From Bacillus albus (GTDB lineage: Bacteria; Bacillota; Bacilli; Bacillales; Bacillaceae_G), in assembly GCF_001884185.1 (NCBI RefSeq), contig NZ_MAOE01000048.1, positions 1-64,000 on the forward strand: a stretch of DNA of 64,000 nucleotides, read 5' to 3'. The notes under the pieces are model-generated. The model saw only the letters and a list, made by a program, of their open reading frames with translations. It searched no databases and had not been told where the DNA came from. Made by a program: the position numbers and the translations under genes. Positions 53,372 to 62,093 of the stretch are shown one piece after another. How positions within the stretch are numbered: the stretch's first letter is position 1; every line of letters starts with the position of its first letter.

Positions 53372-53830
53372 CTATATGTAAGATAGTACGTTTCTTAACT
53401 CTACCATAGAAACACGCTTTCCAGGACAACTTTTTGTAACGCCTTCTAGCTCCCTGTGACCGAGTATATTTTCTTTCTTTATAGCAAACTGTTTCATAAA
53501 CATTTTACATAAAGAATATAATGCATTCATTTGTGCGGTAGTTGGATCATATTTATCAAAATTACCCGTCATACATATTCCAATTGTATCTCTATTATTA
53601 TCTTTCGCATGTGCTCCAATATGTAAACCTCGTCCTTCGATTACAGTTCCATCTTCTTCAATAAAATAATTGTAACCGATTCCGCTCCATCCTCTTACTT
53701 TTTGATGAAATTCATGTGTTTTATACACATCCCATCCATCTTCGGATGTATGGTGGATAATCAGTTTGTTTACTTTTTCTAAAGGAACTAATTCATCTTG
53801 AAATGTTAAATTAACACATTTGATTTCCAT
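53372..53830 (-). CDS. N-acetylmuramoyl-L-alanine amidase (Amidase_2/PGRP fold)
   Basis: 152 residues: zinc residues are in IIHHTSED and GHRELEGVTKSCPGKR, with YNYFIEEDG and IGICMTGNFD. It cleaves the link between stem peptide and glycan in peptidoglycan. It has no signal peptide, so it may act in the mother cell, in lysis or by another route. The start was placed at MEIKCVNL after AAGGGGG. Clustered with PP2C and DUF2164 genes. Confidence 0.88.
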   Translation of the reverse strand: MEIKCVNLTFQDELVPLEKVNKLIIHHTSEDGWDVYKTHEFHQKVRGWSGIGYNYFIEEDGTVIEGRGLHIGAHAKDNNRDTIGICMTGNFDKYDPTTAQMNALYSLCKMFMKQFAIKKENILGHRELEGVTKSCPGKRVSMVELRNVLSYI

Positions 53831-53843
53831 TTGAATATCCCCC

Positions 53844-54647
53844 TTAAAAATCAATCATCATAATTGTTTTATCATCTGGTCGTATTCTCTTTTCCCCTTC
53901 TAGCTCTTCAATAATTGCTACATATTCATTTATACTATTCGCTCTTATATATGCAACAGTTTGTTCGAGTGGCCAATCTGGGTGGAATAATCCGTCTGAA
54001 CAAATAAAAATCCCACTTACTTCATCTATATGTAATTCCCCATGCTGCAAATAATGAATCGCTTCTTTCATTCCATTCGCAACGGAATACCCATCCTTCA
54101 CATTTGCAAGATAACGATTATATTTTAACTGTTCTCGCACATCTTCAAAAACATGTTCTTCCGGTACAGATAATCCCTTTTTACGATCTTCTTCTCTTTT
54201 CTTTTTTGCTCGTTTACTAATTCCTTCAACTGTGTCTTTCGTTAATACTTGCATCGTTCCATTTTGAAGTATTGCGACAATCATACAGTCCCCTAACTGT
54301 GCGTATTCAATTTTCTCACCATCTATTTGAACGGCCGCAATACATGTACACCACAAATGCTCTTTTTTTCTCGTGTCTACTTCATATTCTAACATTTTTC
54401 TTTGCAATGCTTCATTTGCTTTTGCAACTGCAACTTGTAAACTATGATTTTCACGTAATGAAGCAAAATAACTTGCAAATAAATGCGAAGCGATGTATGC
54501 TCCATTATGTCCCTTTTCATCACGAAACGGCACAAGCGGTGTTGCTCCATCGCATACACCATACATCTTTTTTTCTTCATTACAAAAATAAGAATCCTCA
54601 CATTCTCGCTTCAACGGGCTTTTCTGTTGATATCTTTTTATCTTCAC
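53844..54647 (-). CDS. PP2C-like protein phosphatase
   Basis: 267 residues with PPM-type motifs: CEDSYFCNEEKKMYGVCDGATP near the N-terminus, AQLGDCMIVAIL and FICSDGLF, giving metal-binding aspartates. It removes phosphate from Ser/Thr of proteins. It starts with GTG at 54647, since AAAGGGG lies upstream; the in-frame ATG 96 bases earlier would lack this site. It precedes an amidase gene by 13 bases. A kinase partner is not in the window. Confidence 0.8.
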   Translation of the reverse strand: MKIKRYQQKSPLKRECEDSYFCNEEKKMYGVCDGATPLVPFRDEKGHNGAYIASHLFASYFASLRENHSLQVAVAKANEALQRKMLEYEVDTRKKEHLWCTCIAAVQIDGEKIEYAQLGDCMIVAILQNGTMQVLTKDTVEGISKRAKKKREEDRKKGLSVPEEHVFEDVREQLKYNRYLANVKDGYSVANGMKEAIHYLQHGELHIDEVSGIFICSDGLFHPDWPLEQTVAYIRANSINEYVAIIEELEGEKRIRPDDKTIMMIDF

Positions 54648-54791
54648 AACTGTATCCCCTTTCAAATGATAAAACACTCGAATTATTTTGATTAATCTAA
54701 TTTTCCAAAATAAACTGTTTTTACCCAAAACTTTCAATATCATATATAATCTTGAAATAATATGAATTTTTTAGTGAAGGACGGGAAAGAG

Positions 54792-55601
54792 ATGGTCAGA
54801 TTTCTTGGTGTTATTATCGGTTCTATTATTATTGCGATTGCCTTTAATCTTTTCCTTATCCCCCACAAAATTTTAAGTAGTGGAATTGGCGGAATTGCTA
54901 TTATTTTAGGGATTGTAACTCCTGTAAACACAGGTATTATTAACTTTGTATTAAACTTACCTATCCTTATTTTAGGATACATAGGGCTTGGAAAAAAAGT
55001 AATTTTTAACACTGTTATCTCTGTTATTGTATTATCTGTTGCATTATACTATGTTCCAGTGAAAGTCGTAGCAACAGATCCACTTTTATCATCTATCTTT
55101 GGTGGTGTTATTGCCGGAGCTGGTATCGGTCTTGTCTTTAACTGCAATGGCTCAACTGGTGGATTTGATATTATCGGTATGTTGTTATCTCGCAAACGAG
55201 ACATTAAACTTGGCGGATTCCTTATTATTTTAAATGCAGTCGTTGTAATCATTGCAGGATTCTTCTTCACTTGGGATGTTGCTCTTACAAGCTTACTTTC
55301 CATTTATGTAACTGGTAAAGTGATCGATGCTATTCATACGAAACATCGAAAGGTTACACTTATGATTGTAACAAATGAAGCAGAAAAAATGAAAAAACAA
55401 CTTCTTTCAACTGTTGTACGTGGAATTACATTACTCGATGGCGAAGGTGCTTATTCTAGCGAAAAGAAACGCGTACTTATGACAGTCGTTTCTCGTGAAG
55501 AATTAGCAAGTATGAAATTAACAATTTCTGAAATCGACCCTCATGCATTCGTTAACATTACTGAAACGGTTGAAGTATTAGGATTGTTTAGAAAAGGTTA
55601 A
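54792..55601 (+). CDS. YitT family membrane protein
   Basis: 269 residues: about five predicted helices (YitT domain) and a C-terminal DUF2179 domain (residues about 180-265, MIVTNEAEKMKKQLLSTVVRGITLLDG). Function is poorly defined. The start was set at MVRFLGV after GGACGGGA. It is divergent from the PP2C gene. Confidence 0.87.
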   Translation: MVRFLGVIIGSIIIAIAFNLFLIPHKILSSGIGGIAIILGIVTPVNTGIINFVLNLPILILGYIGLGKKVIFNTVISVIVLSVALYYVPVKVVATDPLLSSIFGGVIAGAGIGLVFNCNGSTGGFDIIGMLLSRKRDIKLGGFLIILNAVVVIIAGFFFTWDVALTSLLSIYVTGKVIDAIHTKHRKVTLMIVTNEAEKMKKQLLSTVVRGITLLDGEGAYSSEKKRVLMTVVSREELASMKLTISEIDPHAFVNITETVEVLGLFRKG

Positions 55602-55630
55602 AAAACTAGGTGGAAATCCACCTAGTTTTT
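55601..55630. terminator. Bidirectional terminator between yitT-like and VOC genes
   Basis: Perfect 14-bp stem AAAAACTAGGTGGA / TCCACCTAGTTTTT with a 2-base centre, between convergent genes. Confidence 0.85.
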
Positions 55631-55993
55631 ATTTTCCATAAATTCAATTCGATTTCCGAACGGATCTGATACATAGAATCTAATTACATCTGGACGTGCA
55701 TGATCATCTATTACTTCAATACCTTGCTTTATTAACTCTTGTTTAAATTCATCTATTCTTAAAACATAAAAAGCTGGATGCGCCTTTTTAGCTGGATTGA
55801 AGTTTTGCTCAACTCCGATATGAATTTCTTGATTTCCACACTTAAACCAACATCCACCACGCTTCTTTAATTCCTCTGGTTTCGGTATTTCCTCCATACC
55901 AATTTTTTCACCATAAAACGCTCGTGCTTCTTCTTCACACCCTACAGGCGCAGCTACTTGCACATGATCAATCCCTTGAATATAATTTCTCAT
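55622..55993 (-). CDS. VOC superfamily protein
   Basis: 123 residues with IDHVQVAAPVGCEEEARAFYGEKIGMEEI at the N-terminus and VSDPFGNRIEFME at the C-terminus, the halves of a glyoxalase-fold metal site. Reaction unknown. ATG follows GAGGGGG. It ends in the shared hairpin. Confidence 0.85.
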   Translation of the reverse strand: MRNYIQGIDHVQVAAPVGCEEEARAFYGEKIGMEEIPKPEELKKRGGCWFKCGNQEIHIGVEQNFNPAKKAHPAFYVLRIDEFKQELIKQGIEVIDDHARPDVIRFYVSDPFGNRIEFMENKN

Positions 55994-56229
55994 TTTCTTT
56001 CCCCCTCTTTTATCCTAATATTATAAGGAAAACCTACTCCTGTAACTTACAAATGATTTATAAAACAATATAAGCTCCCCCTTATTACGACCTTATACGA
56101 ACTTTTCCAAAATAAAGAAAACAAAAATTATTATATAACTTCCATTTTTTATAGAAATACACATTACATCTATATTATAGTTATGAATAGACAAATCTTT
56201 TTAGATGCTATTTGTACGGAGGAACTATT

Positions 56230-57762
56230 ATGAGTCGTAAAAAATATTCATCAACTCAAAGAAAACGTCATCCGAACATTTCTAGACGTTTGCGAAACCA
56301 TATACAAGATCGTTCATTAACAGAAATGTACGCATCTCTGTTCGAACACAATCCTGATAGTATTATTTCATTAAATTTGGAGGGCATTATTTTACATATA
56401 AATCCTTCTGCCGAAAAAATATTAGGTTACTCTTCTTTAGAATTAGAACAGAAAAATATTATCTCTATTTTAGAAGCCCATATTTCTGAGCAAGTATTAC
56501 AAAATATAAAGAATACGGAAGCGGATAATCAACAAGAATATATTTTATCTATTTATCATAAAAATGGATTCTTATTAGATGTCGTAACAAAACTAGTACC
56601 TATTTTTGTCCAAAATCGTCTAACTGGCGTATATGCCATTATGAAACCTCTTGAAAAATCAGAAAGAATTGAGAATATGCTAAAAGAAAGTGAGAAGAGA
56701 TTACGTACATTAGTGGACTCCATGCCTGCGTTTGTTATATTTAAGGATCATGAAGGACGCTGGCTTGAAGCAAATGACTATGCACTTTCTTGTTTCAATT
56801 TCCACCATGTACCTTATCACGGGAAAAAAGATAGTGAACTCATTCAATATAACGAAGCCTACCGAGAAGCTTTTTTACATTGTGAAGAAGTCGACGAACT
56901 AGCATGGCAACAAAGACAAATTCTTCATGGTGAGGAATTCATTATTCATAGAGATGATTCCGACCTAATCTTAAGTATATCGAAAGTTCCACTTTATCAT
57001 CCTGACGGCTCGCGAAAAGGTCTTATCGTAATGGGAAGAGACGTTACCGAGCTAAAAGAAACGGAAAAGTTATTACGAAAATCAGAAAAGCTCGCGGTAG
57101 TCGGACAACTGACAGCTGGAATCGCCCATGAAATTCGAAATCCACTCACTTCTCTAAAAGGTTTTCTAACATTGCTACTCCCTGAAATAAATGAGGAGCA
57201 AAAATGGTATATCGATGTTATGTTAAGTGAGATTTCACAGATGGAATCTATCACTAGTCAATTTATGGCGATGTCTAAACCACAAGTATTATCTATCCAA
57301 ACTTGTAACATACAAACTTTAATTGAAGAGGTAGTTACATTTATTTTACCAACTGCTGTTATGCATAGTGTTCATATCATTATGGATCATTTTGATTACA
57401 AACATGATATTCAGTGTGATGGTAACCAACTAAAACAAGTTTTCATAAATATATTAAAAAATGCGATAGAAGCGATGCCAAATGGCGGAAATATTTACAT
57501 CCAAACAAAACCATTTGATGATGCTTTCATTTTAATACGGATTATTGACGAAGGTTGCGGTATCCCAGAAAACCGTATCTCTCGTCTAGGGGAACCGTTT
57601 TATAGTTTAAAAGAAAAAGGAACTGGACTAGGATTAATGATGTGTTACAAAATAATTGAAGAACATCATGGTAAATTATACATTTCAAGCGAATTAAATA
57701 AAGGTACGATCGTTGATATTCAATTGCCACTTTCTTCATCTCATCTTACGATTCAGTCATAA
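56230..57762 (+). CDS. PAS-domain sensor histidine kinase (sporulation-kinase-like)
   Basis: 510 residues, soluble, with two PAS domains (about 30-140 and 150-280), a HisKA phosphoacceptor region (GQLTAGIAHEIRNPLTSLKG, His in the AHEIRNP box), and an ATPase with N box NILKNAIEAMPNGG, IIDEGCGIP and GTGLGLMMCYKII. It resembles Bacillus sporulation kinases feeding Spo0F. No response regulator is adjacent. The ATG follows GGAGGAA. Confidence 0.85.
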   Translation: MSRKKYSSTQRKRHPNISRRLRNHIQDRSLTEMYASLFEHNPDSIISLNLEGIILHINPSAEKILGYSSLELEQKNIISILEAHISEQVLQNIKNTEADNQQEYILSIYHKNGFLLDVVTKLVPIFVQNRLTGVYAIMKPLEKSERIENMLKESEKRLRTLVDSMPAFVIFKDHEGRWLEANDYALSCFNFHHVPYHGKKDSELIQYNEAYREAFLHCEEVDELAWQQRQILHGEEFIIHRDDSDLILSISKVPLYHPDGSRKGLIVMGRDVTELKETEKLLRKSEKLAVVGQLTAGIAHEIRNPLTSLKGFLTLLLPEINEEQKWYIDVMLSEISQMESITSQFMAMSKPQVLSIQTCNIQTLIEEVVTFILPTAVMHSVHIIMDHFDYKHDIQCDGNQLKQVFINILKNAIEAMPNGGNIYIQTKPFDDAFILIRIIDEGCGIPENRISRLGEPFYSLKEKGTGLGLMMCYKIIEEHHGKLYISSELNKGTIVDIQLPLSSSHLTIQS

Positions 57763-57767
57763 ATAAA

Positions 57768-57806
57768 AAAAGAAGCATCTGCTAATTGTTAGCAGATGCT
57801 TCTTTT
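57768..57806. terminator. Bidirectional terminator between the histidine kinase and mhqD
   Basis: An 18-bp perfect stem AAAAGAAGCATCTGCTAA and its complement with a 3-base loop. Confidence 0.9.
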
Positions 57807-58415
57807 TTAAAATACTTTATCATACCATTCTTTTGCTTTTTCTACTTCATCCATTGTTAATTGATGACCTCTATTTTCCCAGTGCATTGTTACGTTTGCA
57901 GTTGCACTTTCTAATAGCACCTTCAATTCCTCTGACTCTGCTGATGAACAAATCGGGTCATTTGTCCCAGCAGCGATAAACACGGATTTCCCTGCTAAAT
58001 TAGGCAATTGCGTTCCTCTTCGCGGTACCATTGGGTGATGGAGCACAGCACCTTTCAACGCATTTTCGTAATGGAATAATAAACTTGCAGCAATGTTTGC
58101 CCCATTTGAATAACCGATAGCTACAATGTTATTTCTATCAAATTCATATGTTTTTGCAGCTTCATCTAAAAACTCATTTAATTCCTTCGTACGGAAAATC
58201 AAATCTTCTTCATCAAAAATGCCTTCTGCCAATCTACGGAAGAAACGTGGCATGCCATTTTCTAATACATTTCCTCTAACACTTAATACAGATGCTTCTG
58301 GGTCAATTATTTCTGCGAGTGGTAATAAATCTAATTCATTACCTCCTGTACCATGAAGTAATAACAACACTGGTTTTGACGTATCTTTTCCTTTTTGAAA
58401 AACATGTTTCATCAT
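57807..58415 (-). CDS. mhqD: Carboxylesterase-like alpha/beta hydrolase
   Basis: 202 residues with GYSNGA (the GxSxG nucleophile) and an AxGTNDPI and HQLT charge-relay region. It matches B. subtilis MhqD and follows mhqO by 24 bases on the same strand, so both are in one operon. It likely hydrolyses products of quinone or catechol detoxification. ATG follows AAAGGGG. Confidence 0.85.
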   Translation of the reverse strand: MMKHVFQKGKDTSKPVLLLLHGTGGNELDLLPLAEIIDPEASVLSVRGNVLENGMPRFFRRLAEGIFDEEDLIFRTKELNEFLDEAAKTYEFDRNNIVAIGYSNGANIAASLLFHYENALKGAVLHHPMVPRRGTQLPNLAGKSVFIAAGTNDPICSSAESEELKVLLESATANVTMHWENRGHQLTMDEVEKAKEWYDKVF

Positions 58416-58439
58416 AATCCTTTTCCCCTTTCAATCACT

Positions 58440-59378
58440 TTAATCTAAATTTCTCACTTCAAATGGTAGAAGTGTTTGTTCAATTTGGTTTCTATGTGAT
58501 TCATATTGCTCCGGTAACTTTAATTCCTCACCCATCGTCTCTAACGATTCGTCATGAGCGAAACCAGGAGGGTCTGTTGCAATTTCAAATAAGATTTCCC
58601 CGTGTTCTCTAAAATAAATTGCGTTAAAATAATTGCGATCTTGTACAGGAGTTACGTGATATCCAAAACGAGACACATGCTCTTTCCAGTCTAGTTGATC
58701 ATCATCATCACTCGCTCTCCAAGCAATATGATGAACTGTACCAACACCCATTTGGCCACGCCCGATTGTTGATAATCTCAAGTCGATAATATTTCCAATG
58801 TCAGCAGAAGAGCGGAATCGAACGAATTCACCTTCTTCTCCAATTTTCTCAAGACCCATAACATGCTCTAACAATTCAGCAGTTTTTTGAGGTTGTGCCG
58901 ATAAAAGAACAGCACCGCCAAATCCTTTAATTGCTACTTCTGGCGTAACTTCTCCAAAAGTCCAATTATTTAATTCGCCCTCTTCTCTTTCTACTAATTC
59001 TATATGCAAACCATGTGGATCATCAAATTCTAAATACTGCTCTCCAAATCGAGTCATTTTTGTATATGCAACATCGAATTTTTCTAATCTATGTTCCCAA
59101 AACTCCATTGCACCTTTTGGTACGACATAAGACGTAATGCCTACTTGCCCATCTCCAATAACGCCTTGACGAGCACCAGCCCATGGGAAAAACGTAATAA
59201 TTGTTCCAGGTTTTCCTCCTTCATTCCCAAAATAAAGATGGTACGTGCCCGGATCATCAAAATTCACAGTTTGTTTCACTAAACGTAACCCTAATACACC
59301 AGCATAAAAATCTACATTTTCTTGTGGATGCCCTACGATTGCTGTAATATGATGAATCCCCATTGTTTTCTTTTCCAT
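58440..59378 (-). CDS. mhqO: Ring-cleaving dioxygenase of the VOC fold
   Basis: 312 residues in two VOC repeats (GIHHITAIVGHPQENVDFYA and GTVHHIAWRASDDDDQLDWKEH). HHIT and HHIA histidines with GEILFEIATDPPGF supply the metal ligands. It resembles B. subtilis MhqO, part of the methylhydroquinone stress response. Start MEKKTMGIHH follows AAAGGAG. Two MhqR-type boxes lie upstream, which supports the assignment. Confidence 0.87.
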   Translation of the reverse strand: MEKKTMGIHHITAIVGHPQENVDFYAGVLGLRLVKQTVNFDDPGTYHLYFGNEGGKPGTIITFFPWAGARQGVIGDGQVGITSYVVPKGAMEFWEHRLEKFDVAYTKMTRFGEQYLEFDDPHGLHIELVEREEGELNNWTFGEVTPEVAIKGFGGAVLLSAQPQKTAELLEHVMGLEKIGEEGEFVRFRSSADIGNIIDLRLSTIGRGQMGVGTVHHIAWRASDDDDQLDWKEHVSRFGYHVTPVQDRNYFNAIYFREHGEILFEIATDPPGFAHDESLETMGEELKLPEQYESHRNQIEQTLLPFEVRNLD

Positions 59379-59476
59379 TTCGTTCACTCCTTTTAGTCCC
59401 TTATAAAATTTTTATACATTAAAATTCATTATTCATTTTGTCCATACTGCATAGTAAAATCCGTCATGATAATTTT

Positions 59477-59492
59477 ATCTCGAATTCGAGAT
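59477..59492. promoter_or_regulatory. MhqR-type operator 1
   Basis: ATCTCGAATTCGAGAT is a perfect 16-bp palindrome and matches the core of the B. subtilis MhqR operator (TATCTCGAATTCGAGATA). It lies about 100 bp before mhqO. Confidence 0.8.
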
Positions 59493-59535
59493 GTTAATTA
59501 TAAAATCACACTTTAACTTCCAACTCATCAAAATC

Positions 59536-59551
59536 ATCTCAAATTCGAGAT
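59536..59551. promoter_or_regulatory. MhqR-type operator 2
   Basis: ATCTCAAATTCGAGAT differs from operator 1 by one base. Its start is 59 bp from that of operator 1. Confidence 0.75.
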
Positions 59552-59680
59552 AATACTCAAAAAAATATTTACTGCATTTGAAATCTTTATTCAAAGTACA
59601 AATTACCTTGAACTCAAACTTATTATAAGTTACTTACTTATAGTTGTCAATAAGTTCCTTATTTTCATTTTAAATAAAAA

Positions 59681-59704
59681 GAGAGTAAACGCCAGTTTAC
59701 TCTC
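59681..59704 (-). terminator. Terminator of putP
   Basis: Stem GAGAGTAAAC / GTTTACTCTC with T5 following on the minus strand. Confidence 0.85.
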
Positions 59705-59712
59705 TTCGCTAA

Positions 59713-61191
59713 TTATTTCGTTTCCTCTTCAAGCACTGCTTCCATCTCATTAAATTCACGATGAATTGCTTTCACAGGTTCTTTTGTTAATAGACTTACA
59801 ATAATAACAGCTAATAAGCTACAGAAGAATCCAGGTACCATTTCATACATAGTCGCTTTTAAACTTGGAATTTGTACCCAAGTAATTACAACTACTGCAC
59901 CTACAATCATCCCTGCAAGAACGCCCCATTTGTTCGTTCTTTTCCAATATAAACTTAATAAAATTGCAGGTCCGAATGCTGAACCAAATCCTGCCCAAGC
60001 ATAACCGACAAGTGTTAAAATTGTATCACTTGGATGATAAGCTAAAACAACTGCGATCATAGCTACTACTAATACTGACAGTCTACCGATAAATACAAGT
60101 TCTTTATCACTTGCGTTACGACGGAAAAATGTTTTATAGAAATCTTCCGTTACAGCACTTGAAATAACGAGTAATTGCGAGGAAATACTACTCATAATCG
60201 AAGCCAAAATGGCTGATAGTAAAAACCCAGTGATGTACGGATGGAATAAGATATTTGAGAATGTTACAAAGACCATTTCTGGATCTTGTAATGTCGTATT
60301 ATTTTTAGCGTAATAAGCAATACCAATTAAACCAGTAAGCATTGCACCTATAATGGAAATCGTCATCCAACCGATACCGATTCTACGAGAAGTTTTTAAA
60401 TCTTTAATTGAGGTAATTGCCATAAAACGGACAATAATATGCGGTTGACCAAAATACCCAAGACCCCATGCTAAAAACGAAATAATCCCAAGAATTGTAG
60501 TCCCTTTAAACATATCTAAACGCGATGCATCAACTTGCTTAATTGTATTGAATGTTTCTGTTACACCGCCCACATCTGTAAAAGCAACAATTGGTACTAA
60601 TACAAGAGCAATAAACATAATACACCCTTGCACAAAGTCAGTCCAACTTACTGCTAAAAAGCCACCGAATAGTGTATAAGCAACTACGACACCGACAGTT
60701 ACAAATAAACCAACTTTATAATCTAGGTTGAAAGAGTTCTCAAACAAACGTCCACCTGATACTAAACCAGCCGATGCATAAAATGTGAAAAATACTAAAA
60801 TGACGATAGCGGAGACAAAACGAAGTATTTTTGTACGATCTTTAAAACGATTCTCTAAAAAGTCTGGAATCGTAATTGAATCATTTGCCACTTCTGTATA
60901 CGTTCGCAAACGCGGGGCAAGAATTAAATAGTTTGCATAAGCACCTATTAATAAACCTATTGCAATCCATATACTTGATAATCCTGTCGCATACATCGCA
61001 CCAGGTAATCCCATTAGCATCCAACCACTCATGTCAGAAGCACCAGCTGATAAAGCTGTAACTGCTGGACCGAGTTCCCTTCCGCCTAACATATAATCTG
61101 ATAAATCAGATGTCTTCTTATAAGACCAATAACCGATATACAACATACCTGCCATATAAATAGCAAGCGAAACCATAATCTCAATCTTCAC
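59713..61191 (-). CDS. putP: Sodium:proline symporter
   Basis: 492 residues with about 13 helices in the sodium:solute symporter family, including GAGASDMSGWMLMGLPGA-like sequence (SAGASDMSGWMLMG) and the AWGLGYFGQPHI motif. It imports proline as a nutrient or osmoprotectant. Start GTG at 61191 follows AAGGGAG at about 8 bases; an adjacent TTG one codon upstream is possible. The B. subtilis PutP and OpuE proteins are the same length. Confidence 0.9.
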   Translation of the reverse strand: MKIEIMVSLAIYMAGMLYIGYWSYKKTSDLSDYMLGGRELGPAVTALSAGASDMSGWMLMGLPGAMYATGLSSIWIAIGLLIGAYANYLILAPRLRTYTEVANDSITIPDFLENRFKDRTKILRFVSAIVILVFFTFYASAGLVSGGRLFENSFNLDYKVGLFVTVGVVVAYTLFGGFLAVSWTDFVQGCIMFIALVLVPIVAFTDVGGVTETFNTIKQVDASRLDMFKGTTILGIISFLAWGLGYFGQPHIIVRFMAITSIKDLKTSRRIGIGWMTISIIGAMLTGLIGIAYYAKNNTTLQDPEMVFVTFSNILFHPYITGFLLSAILASIMSSISSQLLVISSAVTEDFYKTFFRRNASDKELVFIGRLSVLVVAMIAVVLAYHPSDTILTLVGYAWAGFGSAFGPAILLSLYWKRTNKWGVLAGMIVGAVVVITWVQIPSLKATMYEMVPGFFCSLLAVIIVSLLTKEPVKAIHREFNEMEAVLEEETK

Positions 61192-61492
61192 CAAATCTCT
61201 CCCTTAGTTACATAAGCCATTCAAAATTTCGAAAAATGACTTTTTCTATTTTCTTGTTTTCGCTTATGGTTCCCTACCTTACCAAACATTTTTTGTTCTT
61301 TCAAGTGAACAAGCCCTTTTCACTACATGTGAAAACCTCTATAAACGCCTTTATCCCAGTGGATTACCCGGCTTTCAAAAGAAATTAAAGTAAAAATATT
61401 CAGAAAATATAACACCGTTTTTTTTATACCCTGTTTTCATTCTTTTATCAGACAAATTTTTAAAAGAAAAAAGCCATACAAATGTATGACTT
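61192..61492. other. Intergenic region upstream of putP
   Basis: 301 bp. The region 61230-61460 is AT-rich. A GGGTAT at about 61423-61428 (minus strand) could be the -10 of a sigma-B promoter, but no good -35 (GTTTAA) stands at the proper distance. Otherwise nothing recognisable apart from the terminator at 61468-61495. Confidence 0.4.
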
Positions 61493-61495
61493 TTA
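61468..61495 (-). terminator. Terminator of the CcdC-like gene
   Basis: Imperfect stem AAAAAG-CATAC / GTATG-CTTTT with T runs on the minus strand, after the stop. Confidence 0.6.
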
Positions 61496-62026
61496 GCTTA
61501 TTGACATCGCGATTTTCTCTCTCTCTACGTATACTTTACGAAATTTTATATAACAGCCAATTCGCCAAGGCACTATATAACAAACTGCAAGAGTATAGAA
61601 AAGAATGCCGATTGACTTTGGATCTAAACCTTGTAAATGCCTTCTAAAGTAAGCACGTAAAAGAACGATAACTAAAAATGTAGCAATAAAAGCAATACTT
61701 TTTTTCGCATAAATTTGGCCATCTTCTCTCACTTCATACCCACTTAAAATAATAAGTGGAATTGACAATAACAGTCCAATTCCAGCAGCTACCCCAATTT
61801 GCCAACTAGCAAGTTGTATCGGTGCAGCATATAAAGACAAACCTGGTAATAAAAAGAATAATGGCAGTAATAGTCGTCTTCCCTTATTTTTAATAGGGCG
61901 ATTCATAGAGCGCATACGCCTAAATATAACGATCCCTATGACGAGTAAAAAAATTGTAATACTGTACGAACCTTGTTGCAAATGAATCTCTCCCCAAAAA
62001 TAGGCATTTTTAAAATACTTTCCCAT
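61493..62026 (-). CDS. CcdC-like membrane protein (DUF1453)
   Basis: 177 residues with about five hydrophobic helices. It resembles the CcdC protein of B. subtilis, found next to cytochrome c biogenesis genes, although CcdC has not been shown to be essential there. ATG follows AGGAGTATA. Function unclear; no cytochrome genes lie beside it. Confidence 0.65.
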   Translation of the reverse strand: MGKYFKNAYFWGEIHLQQGSYSITIFLLVIGIVIFRRMRSMNRPIKNKGRRLLLPLFFLLPGLSLYAAPIQLASWQIGVAAGIGLLLSIPLIILSGYEVREDGQIYAKKSIAFIATFLVIVLLRAYFRRHLQGLDPKSIGILFYTLAVCYIVPWRIGCYIKFRKVYVEREKIAMSIS

Positions 62027-62093
62027 TATACTCCTAATATTCTCTGAATAATAGGAGTATCCTACGAAAAAATCTTACATATTAAATATACTT

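Larger units (their letters stand above)
59379..59712. other. Intergenic region upstream of mhqO
   Basis: 334 bp holding the mhqO promoter region with two MhqR-type boxes, then AT-rich sequence with nothing recognisable, then the putP terminator. Confidence 0.6.

Noticed and set aside
61423-61428. Sigma-B promoter before putP
   Set aside because: Only a GGGTAT is seen; no acceptable -35 element at 13-15 bases.
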